Assembly (NCBI RefSeq): GCF_007676755.1
Contig: NZ_VEBK01000007.1
Coordinates: 62,001-126,000, forward strand
Reading direction: 5' to 3'
Source: Bacillus sp. FJAT-22090
GTDB lineage: Bacteria; Bacillota; Bacilli; Bacillales_A; Planococcaceae
Length of the DNA: 64,000 bases
Below the pieces are notes generated by a model. It worked only from the letters and a program-made list of their open reading frames with translations. It was not told the DNA's origin and made no database searches. Positions 42,632-51,184 of this stretch are shown here, piece after piece (the first letter of the stretch is position 1; every line of letters begins with the position of its first letter). The translations under genes and the position numbers were made by a program.

Positions 42632-43264
42632 ATGTTCGTCAAAAGTGTTATGATTCCGAAAGAAAAATGTTTAACTGTGCGGGAGAATACCCCTGTTCTA
42701 GAAGCTTTACAAGAACTAGAAGCAAAAGAAATCGATGCCCTTCCAATTATTGAGGATGGAAAGTACTTAGGAATGTTCAATCGATATCTTTTATATAAAG
42801 CTTTTTTTTATAGTGATATGGATAAAAAAAGCTTCTTAGAACAAGCGAAGGTTTCAGATGTAGCGATCAAAAAAAATACATTCGTAAAATTAGAAGATGT
42901 ATATGAAAAAGCAATGGTGAAATTATATGATTTTCCGATACTTGCCGTTGTAGAAGATGGGAAGTTTCTTGGATTAGTAACTCGCTTTGATATAATGCAT
43001 CAATTTAAAAGCGCATTCGGCATGAATAGCAAAGGCACACGAATTACCTTTACCTCCGTTGAGTCAAAAGGACGCATATTAAAGATGACCGATATTCTTC
43101 ACAAATATCATGCATCAGTTATTTCGCTAGTTACTTTTGATGAAACTGACAAGCTTTTTCGCCGCATTGTCTTGAAAATTGAAAACGAAGAAAAAATCGA
43201 TCGTATCGTAACAGATCTTGAAAAATCAGGATTTCGTGTTTTACATATTGAAAAAGACGAATAA
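42632..43264 (+). CDS. CBS-pair protein with a C-terminal ACT-like domain, AcuB-like
   Basis: A 210-residue protein with two CBS domains (about 1-58 and 72-130: VMIPKEKCLTVREN, DALPIIEDGKYLGMFNRY, FPILAVVEDGKFLGLVTRFD). A C-terminal part follows (about 145-210) with ACT-like beta-alpha pattern (GRILKMTDILHKYHASVISL). CBS pairs usually bind adenine nucleotides. The layout is that of B. subtilis AcuB (about 214 aa), but acuAC neighbours are absent. GAAAGAGG precedes the ATG. It appears inserted between ypbE and ypbG. Confidence 0.82.
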   Translation: MFVKSVMIPKEKCLTVRENTPVLEALQELEAKEIDALPIIEDGKYLGMFNRYLLYKAFFYSDMDKKSFLEQAKVSDVAIKKNTFVKLEDVYEKAMVKLYDFPILAVVEDGKFLGLVTRFDIMHQFKSAFGMNSKGTRITFTSVESKGRILKMTDILHKYHASVISLVTFDETDKLFRRIVLKIENEEKIDRIVTDLEKSGFRVLHIEKDE

Positions 43265-43341
43265 TTTTATCAATAGTGAAATACGAGAAAGGACAGGGGT
43301 AATTCCCTGTCTTTTTGTATGTTTACATTGGAGGGACATGG

Positions 43342-44100
43342 ATGTATTTTTTTCTGACAGTTATCATCTTGGGTATAGGTTTGTTACTTTATATGCTTTT
43401 TCTAGCTTTTCAAGTAAATGTTAAAACACATACTTTACGTGTAAAGAAGATGAAAAAAGGGGAACAGATTCATCTGTTTTTTATTTCGGATATCCATCGA
43501 AGAAAAATAAAGCCTCAATTAATTCACTCCCTTATGGGTAGCGTAGATATTGTTATTATTGGGGGAGATATTTGTGAAAAAGGGGTTCCTTTACATCGTA
43601 TTGAACAAAATCTTCAGCAACTAAAAAAAATGGGAGAAATCTATTATGTATTTGGAAATAATGACCGTGAAGTAGGAGAACAAGAGCTAATCGAAATGTT
43701 AGAAAGAAATAATGTTTGTATGTTAGTGAATAAATCCGTGGAACTTAAGATTGTTAGTACTCCGATTCGCTTGATTGGAATTAATGACGGATTCAGTGGT
43801 AAAGTTAAAATGTATGATGCTTTTCAGGAAGTGAAGGCAAAAGACATTATTATCTTTGTTACGCATGCACCAGCTTATTTTAATAACGCAAAAAAGATAA
43901 GCAAACCGCATTTGTTATTAGCAGGGCATCTGCATGGTGGCCAAATTAGATTGGGTCCTTTTGGTATATATGAAAATGGCTCATTTAGGGAAAAAGATGA
44001 TAGCGCTGAGCTCGTAAGTAATGGTTTCGGAACGACTGGAGTGCCACTGAGATTAGGTGCAAAATCCGAATGCCATATCATTACAATGTACGGTGAATAA
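43342..44100 (+). CDS. ypbG: Membrane-anchored metallophosphoesterase, YpbG-like
   Basis: A 252-residue calcineurin-like phosphoesterase. The N-terminal membrane anchor is YFFLTVIILGIGLLLYMLFL. Metal-binding motifs are ISDIHRR, IGGDICEKG, FGNNDREVG, VTHAPAYF and AGHLHGGQIRLG, the complete set. ATG 43342 lies 7 nt after GGAGG; the longer frame from 43315 has no site. It fits B. subtilis YpbG by size and position. The substrate (nucleotide or lipid phosphate) is not known. Confidence 0.9.
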   Translation: MYFFLTVIILGIGLLLYMLFLAFQVNVKTHTLRVKKMKKGEQIHLFFISDIHRRKIKPQLIHSLMGSVDIVIIGGDICEKGVPLHRIEQNLQQLKKMGEIYYVFGNNDREVGEQELIEMLERNNVCMLVNKSVELKIVSTPIRLIGINDGFSGKVKMYDAFQEVKAKDIIIFVTHAPAYFNNAKKISKPHLLLAGHLHGGQIRLGPFGIYENGSFREKDDSAELVSNGFGTTGVPLRLGAKSECHIITMYGE

Positions 44101-44135
44101 GCAAGTAAGGAAATAAGAGAAAGGAAGTTTTACAA

Positions 44136-45110
44136 GTGGTACAACAGGTTGATGTATTAATAGTTGGAGGGGGACCATGTGGGTTGGCTGCTGCGGTATC
44201 CATGCAAGATCTTGGTTTAAATACGCTAGTAATTGAAAAAGGCAATATTGTCGAAGCTATTTTTAATTATCCTACCCACCAAACTTTTTTTAGCACAAGT
44301 GAAAAGTTAGCGATTGGAGATGTTCCTTTTATCGTAGAGAAAAGGAAACCAAAGAGAAACCAGGCATTAGTTTATTATAGGGAAGTCGCAAAATTAAAAA
44401 ACATACAAGTCAATAAATATGAATATGTTGAAAAAGTGGAAAAAGAAAAAGACTATTTTATCGTAAAAACATCTAAAGAAACATATCATTCTACATACGT
44501 AATCATTGCGACAGGTTATTATGATCACCCTAACTTTATGGGGATTCCAGGTGAAGAGTTACCGAAAGTAAAACATTACTTTAAAGAAGGGCATCCATTT
44601 TTTGATCAAAATGTATTAGTAATTGGAGGCAAAAACTCCGCGATTGATGCTGCGCTCGAACTAAATAAAGCAGGAGCTAATGTGACCGTTGCTTATCGTG
44701 GCAGCGAGTATTCTCCAAGTATAAAACCTTGGGTATTACCAGAGTTTGATGGACTCGTTCGGAATGATGAGATTCAGATGCATTTCGATACCCAAGTAAT
44801 ATCTATAGAACAACAGTATGTACAATTAAAAGGCCCCGATGGTAAATACAAAATTGAAAATGACTTTGTATTTGCAATGACTGGTTACCATCCCGACCAT
44901 GCATTTTTAGCACAAATGGGCATTCAAATTGATGCTTCTACGGGAAGACCTTCGTTTAATCCGGAAACTATGGAAACCAATATTGAAGGGATTTTTATAG
45001 CGGGGGTAATTGCAGCTGGAAATAATGCAAACGAAATATTTATCGAAAATGGACGTTTTCATGGGGGACAAATAGCAAAAGAAATAGAAAAAAAGCGCAA
45101 AGAACGATAA
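44136..45110 (+). CDS. ypdA: Bacillithiol disulfide reductase-like flavoprotein YpdA
   Basis: A 324-residue NADPH-dependent FAD oxidoreductase of the thioredoxin-reductase superfamily. The FAD motif is VLIVGGGPCGLAAA, in which the Cys replaces the usual GxGxxG position and is the conserved YpdA active Cys. The family stretch is AIFNYPTHQTFFSTSEKL, the NADPH motif VIGGKNSAIDAALEL, and the C-terminal FAD contact GIFIAGVIAAGNNANEIF. It regenerates bacillithiol from its disulfide, implying that the organism makes bacillithiol. The GTG start follows AAGGAAG. Confidence 0.93.
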   Translation: MVQQVDVLIVGGGPCGLAAAVSMQDLGLNTLVIEKGNIVEAIFNYPTHQTFFSTSEKLAIGDVPFIVEKRKPKRNQALVYYREVAKLKNIQVNKYEYVEKVEKEKDYFIVKTSKETYHSTYVIIATGYYDHPNFMGIPGEELPKVKHYFKEGHPFFDQNVLVIGGKNSAIDAALELNKAGANVTVAYRGSEYSPSIKPWVLPEFDGLVRNDEIQMHFDTQVISIEQQYVQLKGPDGKYKIENDFVFAMTGYHPDHAFLAQMGIQIDASTGRPSFNPETMETNIEGIFIAGVIAAGNNANEIFIENGRFHGGQIAKEIEKKRKER

Positions 45111-45126
45111 CTCTTTGCGCTTTTTT
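45089..45126. terminator. Bidirectional terminator between ypdA and ansA
   Basis: AAAAAAGCGCAAAGA pairs perfectly with TCTTTGCGCTTTTTT. The left arm overlaps the last ypdA codons, where it encodes KKRKER. Confidence 0.93.
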
Positions 45127-45133
45127 CATTGCT

Positions 45134-46105
45134 CTAAATCGAAAAGATTTTACGCATGGCATTTTGGGGGTTCGGATTATGTAAAGCAACTAGTAGAGCT
45201 AATCTTGCTTTTTGCCCATTTAGTCCATTGGCAAACATCACTCCTTGATCTTTTAAACCTTTCCCACCACCTACATAACCATATACGTCCTGAGCAATTC
45301 CGTTAAAACATCTAGAAACAATGACAATTGGTATTTCTTTGCTCAATATTTTATTAATTATTGGAACTAGGCTAGGAGGAACATTACCTTGTCCCAATCC
45401 TTCTAATACAATGCCTTCGTATCCCAATTGGATAGATGCTTCCAATAAATCAGGTTCCATTCCTGCATACACTTTAAAGAGGGCTACCCTTTTTGAAATG
45501 CTTTCAATAGGTAACACGGTGCGATGATTAGGAGTATGATGAAAATGTACAATATTTTTTGAAATAAAACCAATAGGCCCATATTGGGGACTCTGAAAAG
45601 TGCTTACATTGCTAGCGTGAGTTTTAGTAACATTTTCTGCGGTGTGTATTTCATCATTTAGAACTACGAGTACTCCTTTATCCATTGCCTCGTCGGAACA
45701 AGCAACTTTTATAGCAGAAACTAAATTGTATAGACCATCTGATCCTATTTCATTTGAAGAACGCATGGCCCCTGTAATGACAACTGGTATAGAAGTATTA
45801 ATAGTTAGGTCTAAAAAGTAAGCAGTTTCCTCTAATGTGTCAGTGCCATGAGTAATGACTACTCCGTCGATATTCTGTTCTTGGATATATTGCTCTATCA
45901 TGTGCTTCAATTGAAACATCTCTTTAGGAGTTATATGGGGAGAAGGCAGATTAAAAGCTTCAATTTCGATTATATTAGCGAATTGTTTTAATTTTTCCCC
46001 TTCTAAAATAAGAGGGTTATTCTCTGCGGGCAGCACAGCACCAGTATCTGCTTGTACTTGCATAGAAATTGTACCGCCAGTATGAATAAGTAAAATGGAT
46101 TTCAT
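45134..46105 (-). CDS. ansA: L-asparaginase, type I-like
   Basis: A 323-residue amidohydrolase converting asparagine to aspartate and ammonia. The N-terminal catalytic Thr lies in LIHTGGTISMQ, and the second catalytic triad in VVITHGTDTLEETAYFLDLT. Other conserved stretches are TGAMRSSNEIGSDG and YGPIGFISKN. No signal peptide is seen, so it is cytoplasmic. ATG 46105 lies after GGAGG; the longer upstream frame to 46183 crosses the divergent promoter region. It is divergent from prsW. Confidence 0.94.
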   Translation of the reverse strand: MKSILLIHTGGTISMQVQADTGAVLPAENNPLILEGEKLKQFANIIEIEAFNLPSPHITPKEMFQLKHMIEQYIQEQNIDGVVITHGTDTLEETAYFLDLTINTSIPVVITGAMRSSNEIGSDGLYNLVSAIKVACSDEAMDKGVLVVLNDEIHTAENVTKTHASNVSTFQSPQYGPIGFISKNIVHFHHTPNHRTVLPIESISKRVALFKVYAGMEPDLLEASIQLGYEGIVLEGLGQGNVPPSLVPIINKILSKEIPIVIVSRCFNGIAQDVYGYVGGGKGLKDQGVMFANGLNGQKARLALLVALHNPNPQNAMRKIFSI

Positions 46106-46183
46106 AATAAAACCTCCGTAATTTTTACAATTTATCGATAAAAAGATGTATAATAAAGATAATCTATTGGAAGGAGTACGCAT

Positions 46184-46876
46184 ATGTTCATACTGCTTTC
46201 CGTTGCAATTGCCCCGGCACTTGCACTTTTAAGTTATTTCTATTTGCGTAAAGAGATCGCAAAAGAGCCTTCAAAATTATTACTACACTCATTTATATAT
46301 GGTGCTATATTAACATTTCCAATATTATTTATACAACATGTGTTTCAGGAAGAAGAGATATTTTCTTCGTTATTTATTCATCAAGCATTGGTTACCAGCG
46401 CTTTAGAGGAATTTTTTAAATGGCTTATATTACTTATTGCCATTTACAAACATGTAGAATTTAATGATCCATATGACGGAATATTATATGGTGCGAGTGT
46501 AGCTCTTGGTTTTGCGACTGTTGAAAACATTTTATTTTTATTAAATTTCGGAATGAACGAAGCATTCCTTCGTGCATTACTACCAGTATCCAGTCATGCA
46601 TTATTTGGTGTAGTAATGGGGTATTATTTCGGAAGAGCAAAATTTTCGCCTTCTCGAAAAGCAAAAAACGAAATTGCGTATGCATTTTTAGCATCCTTTG
46701 CGCTACATACTATTTATAATAGTATTTTAATCATCAAAGGGCTAGATTTAATTTTAATAGTTCCTTTTATGTTATTTTTATGGGCATTTGGTTTATCCAA
46801 AGCTAAAAAAGCACATATTTTATCACGTAAAAAACGAATGGAGCATCATCAATTTTATATGAGCGAAGAAATCTAG
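46184..46876 (+). CDS. prsW: Intramembrane metalloprotease PrsW
   Basis: A 230-residue polytopic protein with about seven membrane segments. The active-site motifs of the PrsW family are LEEFFKW (paired Glu), GFATVENILFL, SSHALFGVVMGYYFG (metal His) and ALHTIYNS. In B. subtilis PrsW performs site-1 cleavage of anti-sigma RsiW to activate SigW. No sigW/rsiW is in this window, though sigX/rsiX are present 11 kb away. AAGGAG precedes the ATG. TATAAT at 46149-46154 may be its -10 box. Confidence 0.94.
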   Translation: MFILLSVAIAPALALLSYFYLRKEIAKEPSKLLLHSFIYGAILTFPILFIQHVFQEEEIFSSLFIHQALVTSALEEFFKWLILLIAIYKHVEFNDPYDGILYGASVALGFATVENILFLLNFGMNEAFLRALLPVSSHALFGVVMGYYFGRAKFSPSRKAKNEIAYAFLASFALHTIYNSILIIKGLDLILIVPFMLFLWAFGLSKAKKAHILSRKKRMEHHQFYMSEEI

Positions 46877-46896
46877 CCAAGCGCTAGATTTTTTTC
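46870..46896 (+). terminator. Terminator after prsW
   Basis: AATCTAGC pairs with GCTAGATT around CAAGC, followed by TTTTTTT. It overlaps the prsW stop. Confidence 0.85.
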
Positions 46897-46925
46897 GTAT
46901 ATTTGGACATTTCTTATCCAAGCTA
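46897..46925 (+). promoter_or_regulatory. Candidate SigG promoter of sleB
   Basis: GTATA (46897-46901) fits the SigG -35 pattern. CAAGCTA (46919-46925) matches the -10 pattern CATWMTA in 5 of 7 positions, with a 17-nt spacer. sleB is a known SigG-type gene in Bacillus, so this is plausible but unproven. Confidence 0.35.
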
Positions 46926-46946
46926 TATAAAAAGGAGAGATGTCGT

Positions 46947-47735
46947 TTGAAACAAATAAAATATATTCTTATAAGCCTGTTATTTTGCACAGCTAGTTAT
47001 GCAATTTTACACGAAGAAGAGCATACACAAGCATTCTCCACTCAAGTTTTAGAACGTGGGGCCTACGGAGATGATGTAATTGAATTACAATCTAGACTTC
47101 AATACATTGGATTTTATACGAGTCAAATAGATGGAAAATTTGGATACAACACATACTGGGCTCTTAGAAACTTCCAAGAAAAATATGGGCTCCCAATCGA
47201 TGGTTTACTAGGGGAATCAACGAAGAAAAAACTTGTAAACGTTTCAGAATACAATAAAGAATATGTTCATGAACAAATTAAAAAAGGTAACAGTTTTACT
47301 TATTATGGAGGACAGGATTTAGAGAAACAAGTAAAAAATCAAAAAGGCGAAGGCACTAATATGCAATTGCCTCCCAAATACTCAGAAAAAGATTTAAAAC
47401 TTATAGCAAACGCAGTTTACGGTGAATCTAGGGGCGAGCCTTATGAAGGACAAGTTGCGGTTGCTGCCGTTATTTTAAATAGAGTGGAACATCCTGACTT
47501 TCCTAACACAATCTCAGAGGTTATCTTTCAACCATTAGCCTTTACTGCAGTTGCAGACGGACAAATATGGTTAGAGCCAAATGAACGTGCAAAAGAAGCG
47601 GTTCTCGATGCGTTGAACGGTTGGGATCCTACTGAAAATGCCATTTATTATTTCAATCCAAAGACAGCAACAAGCAAATGGATTTGGTCAAGACCACAAA
47701 TAAAAACAATCGGACAGCATATTTTTTGTTCATAA
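46947..47735 (+). CDS. sleB: Spore cortex-lytic enzyme SleB
   Basis: A 262-residue lytic transglycosylase that degrades cortex muramic-lactam peptidoglycan at germination. It has a signal sequence (about 1-19). The peptidoglycan-binding domain is LERGAYGDDVIELQSRLQYI to GLPIDGLLGEST (about 32-92). The C-terminal Hydrolase_2 domain has the catalytic Glu in NAVYGESRGEPYEGQVAVAA and ends WSRPQIKTIGQHIF. TTG 46947 follows AAGGAGAG. It is paired with ypeB 9 nt downstream, needed for its stability in the spore. Confidence 0.96.
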   Translation: MKQIKYILISLLFCTASYAILHEEEHTQAFSTQVLERGAYGDDVIELQSRLQYIGFYTSQIDGKFGYNTYWALRNFQEKYGLPIDGLLGESTKKKLVNVSEYNKEYVHEQIKKGNSFTYYGGQDLEKQVKNQKGEGTNMQLPPKYSEKDLKLIANAVYGESRGEPYEGQVAVAAVILNRVEHPDFPNTISEVIFQPLAFTAVADGQIWLEPNERAKEAVLDALNGWDPTENAIYYFNPKTATSKWIWSRPQIKTIGQHIFCS

Positions 47736-47744
47736 GGAGATCAG

Positions 47745-49028
47745 ATGAAAAAGTTTACATGGATAATAATTGTCTCAGCTGCCGCCATATTTCTTGTGTA
47801 TCATTTCTCAGTACAATCTAAAAATAACCGTCTCGAAACAGCACTCGCCAACCAGTATTCCAATCAATTAACATCTGCCTCTGAGAAATTAATAAAATTA
47901 AGCGACTCAATCGATCAGACCTTACTTTTTCAAGACAAAGAAGCATTGGATCAGCCTTTAGAAGATGTATGGAGAATTTCTTCAGATGTTCGGGATTCTA
48001 TATCTGCTTTACCAATCGACCATCAAACATCAACGGTATGGATGAATTATTTAAACCGCATTGGTAATGGAGCTTCACTTGTTAAAGAAGGCAAAATACC
48101 AATTGAAGATTGGCAAAAAAGCATGAAGGATGCTAGGGCAAATTTAATATCACTATCCGATCAATGGGCTTTTACTAATAGAGATGCTGGTAAAAAAGAT
48201 TATATAGTAACCACTTTTGTAAACAATAAAGTCAATAAAGAAAACGAGAAAAATTGGAAAACACTAGGAGATTCGGTGAAAGCTTATACCGAAAGTGATT
48301 TTCCCATGACGGCAAGTGAAACGGATAAACAGAAAAAGAAAGATTTAAAGCATATCGAGGACTCTGAGGTTACCATAGAGCAAATGAAACAAAAATTTGC
48401 AGAATTATTTCCAGAGTTAAAAGATGCGACGCTTCACATTACGGAAAGCTCTAAAGATGCTCCTTATCCTTTCTATCATATACAATTCCATAAAGGAATC
48501 CGTATTGGCTATGCAGATTTTACTAAAAAAGGCGGCCATTTATTATCTTATTTAATGGAACGACCTTTTGATAAAACAACGATTAGCGTAGAAGAGATGA
48601 AGAAAAAGACTTCTACCTATTTGAAGTCTTTTGATTACACCGACACAGAAATGGTTGACTATAGAGAAAATAATATAGCCTGGCATGCAGCGTTTGCACG
48701 AGTAGATAAAGAAAACGATGCATTAATCTATGCAGATGGAATACAACTTAAAATTGCCAAAGATAATGGGGAACTTCTAGGTTTAAACGCAATGGAATAT
48801 ATTCAAAAAGAAAATATTGGGAAGCAAGAAATTGTTCCGCTAGATTATAAAGAATTATTTTCAGGCGATTTTTCCATAGAAGAAGAACGATTGGCTTATG
48901 TTGAAAATAAAGAATTACAACAACGGCTAGCATTTGAAGTATTAACAAGAAATGATTCTATTGGCACATACAAAACTTATATTGATGCACAAACACATGA
49001 AATTTTACACACAGAAAAACTACCTTAA
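47745..49028 (+). CDS. ypeB: Germination protein YpeB
   Basis: A 427-residue protein with an N-terminal membrane anchor (FTWIIIVSAAAIFLVYHF) and a helical N-terminal half. C-terminal PepSY-type repeats include YPFYHIQFHKGIRIGYADFT and IAWHAAFARVDKENDALIY. It is deposited in the spore inner membrane with SleB and is required for SleB assembly. AAGGAG precedes the ATG. A perfect 38-nt inverted repeat follows 25 nt after its stop. Confidence 0.94.
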   Translation: MKKFTWIIIVSAAAIFLVYHFSVQSKNNRLETALANQYSNQLTSASEKLIKLSDSIDQTLLFQDKEALDQPLEDVWRISSDVRDSISALPIDHQTSTVWMNYLNRIGNGASLVKEGKIPIEDWQKSMKDARANLISLSDQWAFTNRDAGKKDYIVTTFVNNKVNKENEKNWKTLGDSVKAYTESDFPMTASETDKQKKKDLKHIEDSEVTIEQMKQKFAELFPELKDATLHITESSKDAPYPFYHIQFHKGIRIGYADFTKKGGHLLSYLMERPFDKTTISVEEMKKKTSTYLKSFDYTDTEMVDYRENNIAWHAAFARVDKENDALIYADGIQLKIAKDNGELLGLNAMEYIQKENIGKQEIVPLDYKELFSGDFSIEEERLAYVENKELQQRLAFEVLTRNDSIGTYKTYIDAQTHEILHTEKLP

Positions 49029-49053
49029 AATAATTTTTAATAGAAAAGCGACG

Positions 49054-49091
49054 CTTTAAGTGTCATAATAATTATATTATGACACTTAAAG
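49054..49091. repeat. Perfect inverted repeat before ypfA
   Basis: CTTTAAGTGTCATAATA (49054-49070) and TATTATGACACTTAAAG (49075-49091) are exact complements around ATTA. There is no T tail. The right arm ends at the first base of the GAGGG used by ypfA. Confidence 0.9.
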
Positions 49092-49101
49092 AGGGTTGCT
49101 T

Positions 49102-49749
49102 ATGAAAATTAAACTAGGAACAGTTCTAACTTTAGAACCAACCTTTACAGAAAATGCTGAAAAGTATCGTTGCAAAATTGTCGATTCAGATGATCATTTT
49201 GTTTATGTTGATTACCCAACAGATACTATTTCTAATAGAACAGTCTTTTTGATGGATGGCACTCAGCTTCGCGCGTCCTACGTGGAAGAGTCTAAAGCAG
49301 CTTTTGCCTTCCAAACGGAGGTACTTGGTAAAAGGAAAGGTCAAATCCCAATGATTAAACTTTCTTATCCAGGAGATGCAGAAATTATTAAAATACAGCG
49401 CAGAGATTTTGTAAGGGTAGCCACATCACTTGATATATCTATACAATTTGAAGAAGAAAAGTATCAATTTGTGACAGATGATATTAGTGCTGGAGGCACT
49501 GCTGTTATATTAAATCGTGAAGTGAATTTTAAAGCAGGCGACGAAGTTTCCTTATTAATCCCATTAGCATTTAATAACGGGGATATTAAATATGTGTCCA
49601 CTACAGCTATAGTTATACGTATCTGGGATAGAGATTCTATCACCTTGGCATCCTTGCAATTTTCTGGTACCGATGAGATAGACAAACAGCAGATTGTTCG
49701 CTTTTGTTTTGAAAGACAAGTATTTTTAAGAAAGAAGAATTTAGACTAA
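49102..49749 (+). CDS. ypfA: PilZ-domain cyclic di-GMP receptor, YpfA (DgrA)
   Basis: A 215-residue protein with an N-terminal YcgR-like beta domain and a C-terminal PilZ domain. The c-di-GMP-binding motifs are RRDFVR (RxxxR, about residues 96-101) and DDISAGGTAV (D-x-S-x-x-G). In B. subtilis it links c-di-GMP to motility by acting on MotA. ATG 49102 lies 6 nt after GAGGG; the frame starting 2 codons earlier (TTG 49096) overlaps the site. It follows sleB-ypeB, as in Bacillus. Confidence 0.94.
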   Translation: MKIKLGTVLTLEPTFTENAEKYRCKIVDSDDHFVYVDYPTDTISNRTVFLMDGTQLRASYVEESKAAFAFQTEVLGKRKGQIPMIKLSYPGDAEIIKIQRRDFVRVATSLDISIQFEEEKYQFVTDDISAGGTAVILNREVNFKAGDEVSLLIPLAFNNGDIKYVSTTAIVIRIWDRDSITLASLQFSGTDEIDKQQIVRFCFERQVFLRKKNLD

Positions 49750-49777
49750 AAAGTCTGTATTGACAGGCTTTTTTTTT
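49748..49777 (+). terminator. Terminator after ypfA
   Basis: AAAAAGTCTGT pairs with ACAGGCTTTTT with one G-U pair, followed by more T residues. It overlaps the ypfA stop codon. Confidence 0.85.
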
Positions 49778-49827
49778 ACGTAATGTTGTATGATAAAATT
49801 ATGATCGAATAGAGTGGAGGCAATTAG

Positions 49828-50502
49828 ATGACAAAAAAAATACAGATTGCAATCGACGGGCCAGCAGCTGCTGGAAAAAGTACGATAGCTAAAAAAACAG
49901 CAGAGTTATTAGGTTATACATATGTAGATACTGGCGCTATGTATCGTGCCATCACGTATAAAGCGATTCGACTAAACATAGATTTGCAAGACGGAGAAAA
50001 TTTAACGAAATTATTAAACAAGACTACTATTGAGTTAAAACCCTCTCCCACAGGACAACTAGTCTTTTTAGATGAAGTAGAAGTGACGGAAGAGATCCGT
50101 TCCAAACAAGTAACTGCTTCTGTTTCTGCTGTGGCAGCTCATGCTGATTTACGAAAAGAAATGGTAAAAAGACAAGTGGAAATGGGTAAAAACGGTGGTA
50201 TCGTAATGGATGGACGAGATATTGGAACATTTGTATTAACAAATGCAGAATTGAAAATTTTTATGTCTGCTAGTGTGGAAGAAAGAGCAAATAGAAGATT
50301 TTTAGAAAACCAAAAAAGAGGAATCCATACAAGTTTGGAAGAACTAATGGAAGAGATAGCTCTTCGGGATAAATTAGACAGCGAACGTGAAGCTTCTCCA
50401 TTAGTACAAGCAGAGGATGCAATTTTTATCGATACTACCTCTTTAACGATCGATGAAGTTTCGGAAAAGATTATGTTGCTCGCAAAAGAAAGGATGGCCT
50501 AA
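49828..50502 (+). CDS. cmk: Cytidylate kinase
   Basis: A 224-residue nucleoside monophosphate kinase phosphorylating CMP and dCMP. The P-loop is IAIDGPAAAGKSTIAKK, and CMP-binding residues are YVDTGAMYRAITYKA. The core is VMDGRDIGTFVLTNAELKIF, and the lid is RANRRFLENQKRGI. GTGGAGG precedes the ATG. Its stop is directly followed by plsC, so they form a unit with rpsA nearby. Confidence 0.97.
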   Translation: MTKKIQIAIDGPAAAGKSTIAKKTAELLGYTYVDTGAMYRAITYKAIRLNIDLQDGENLTKLLNKTTIELKPSPTGQLVFLDEVEVTEEIRSKQVTASVSAVAAHADLRKEMVKRQVEMGKNGGIVMDGRDIGTFVLTNAELKIFMSASVEERANRRFLENQKRGIHTSLEELMEEIALRDKLDSEREASPLVQAEDAIFIDTTSLTIDEVSEKIMLLAKERMA

Positions 50503-50503
50503 T

Positions 50504-51091
50504 ATGAATCTTTATTCCTTTGCAAAAACAGTAGTATATGGCGTTCTAAAACCAATTTACAGATTTGAAGTAATTGGAGCAGATAAATTTCCAAAAGAGG
50601 GAGGAATTTTATTATGTAGTAATCACATTGATAATTTAGATCCTCCCGTCGTTGGTATAAATGCTCCAAGACCCGTAAATTTTATGGCAAAAGAAGAATT
50701 GTTCAACTTGCCGATATTAAAAAGTATTTTGCCAGGAGTGCGTGCATTTCCTGTAAAAAGAGGAATGAGCGATAGAGATGCATTGCGCAGAGCTCTTAAA
50801 CTATTAAAAGATGGAGAAGTAGTCGGTCTTTTTCCAGAAGGTACAAGAAGTAAGGATGGGCAGCTCGGTAAAGGTTTTAGTGGGGCAGGCTTCTTTGCCC
50901 TAAGAGGAGAGGCAAATGTAGTTCCATGTGCCATTATCGGTCCATATAAACCTTTTAAAAGGTTAAAAATAGTTTATGGTGAAGCTATTGATATGCAACC
51001 TTACCGTGAAAGAAAGGCTTCTGCGGATGAAGTAACAGAAGTCATTATGGCTAATATTGCAGCTTTACTTGAGCAATATAAAACAAAATAA
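50504..51091 (+). CDS. plsC: 1-acyl-sn-glycerol-3-phosphate acyltransferase
   Basis: A 195-residue membrane-associated acyltransferase that makes phosphatidic acid from lysophosphatidic acid. Motif I is SNHIDNLDPP (HxxxxD-type), motif II VRAFPVKRGMSDRDALRRA, motif III LFPEGTRSKDG, and motif IV VPCAIIGPYK. I use the ATG at 50504, two nt after the cmk stop; AAAGGA about 10 nt upstream is a moderate site. The frame open from 50453 lies inside cmk. The cmk-plsC-rpsA order is as in B. subtilis (ypfC region). Confidence 0.93.
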   Translation: MNLYSFAKTVVYGVLKPIYRFEVIGADKFPKEGGILLCSNHIDNLDPPVVGINAPRPVNFMAKEELFNLPILKSILPGVRAFPVKRGMSDRDALRRALKLLKDGEVVGLFPEGTRSKDGQLGKGFSGAGFFALRGEANVVPCAIIGPYKPFKRLKIVYGEAIDMQPYRERKASADEVTEVIMANIAALLEQYKTK

Positions 51092-51184
51092 TTAGAATTT
51101 TTCTGTTTCAAAAGTGCTTCTTTTTGTATTTCTGTGCTAGTTCGCATAAAATAGAGAAGAGACGTTGTGAAGGAGGAATATCAT

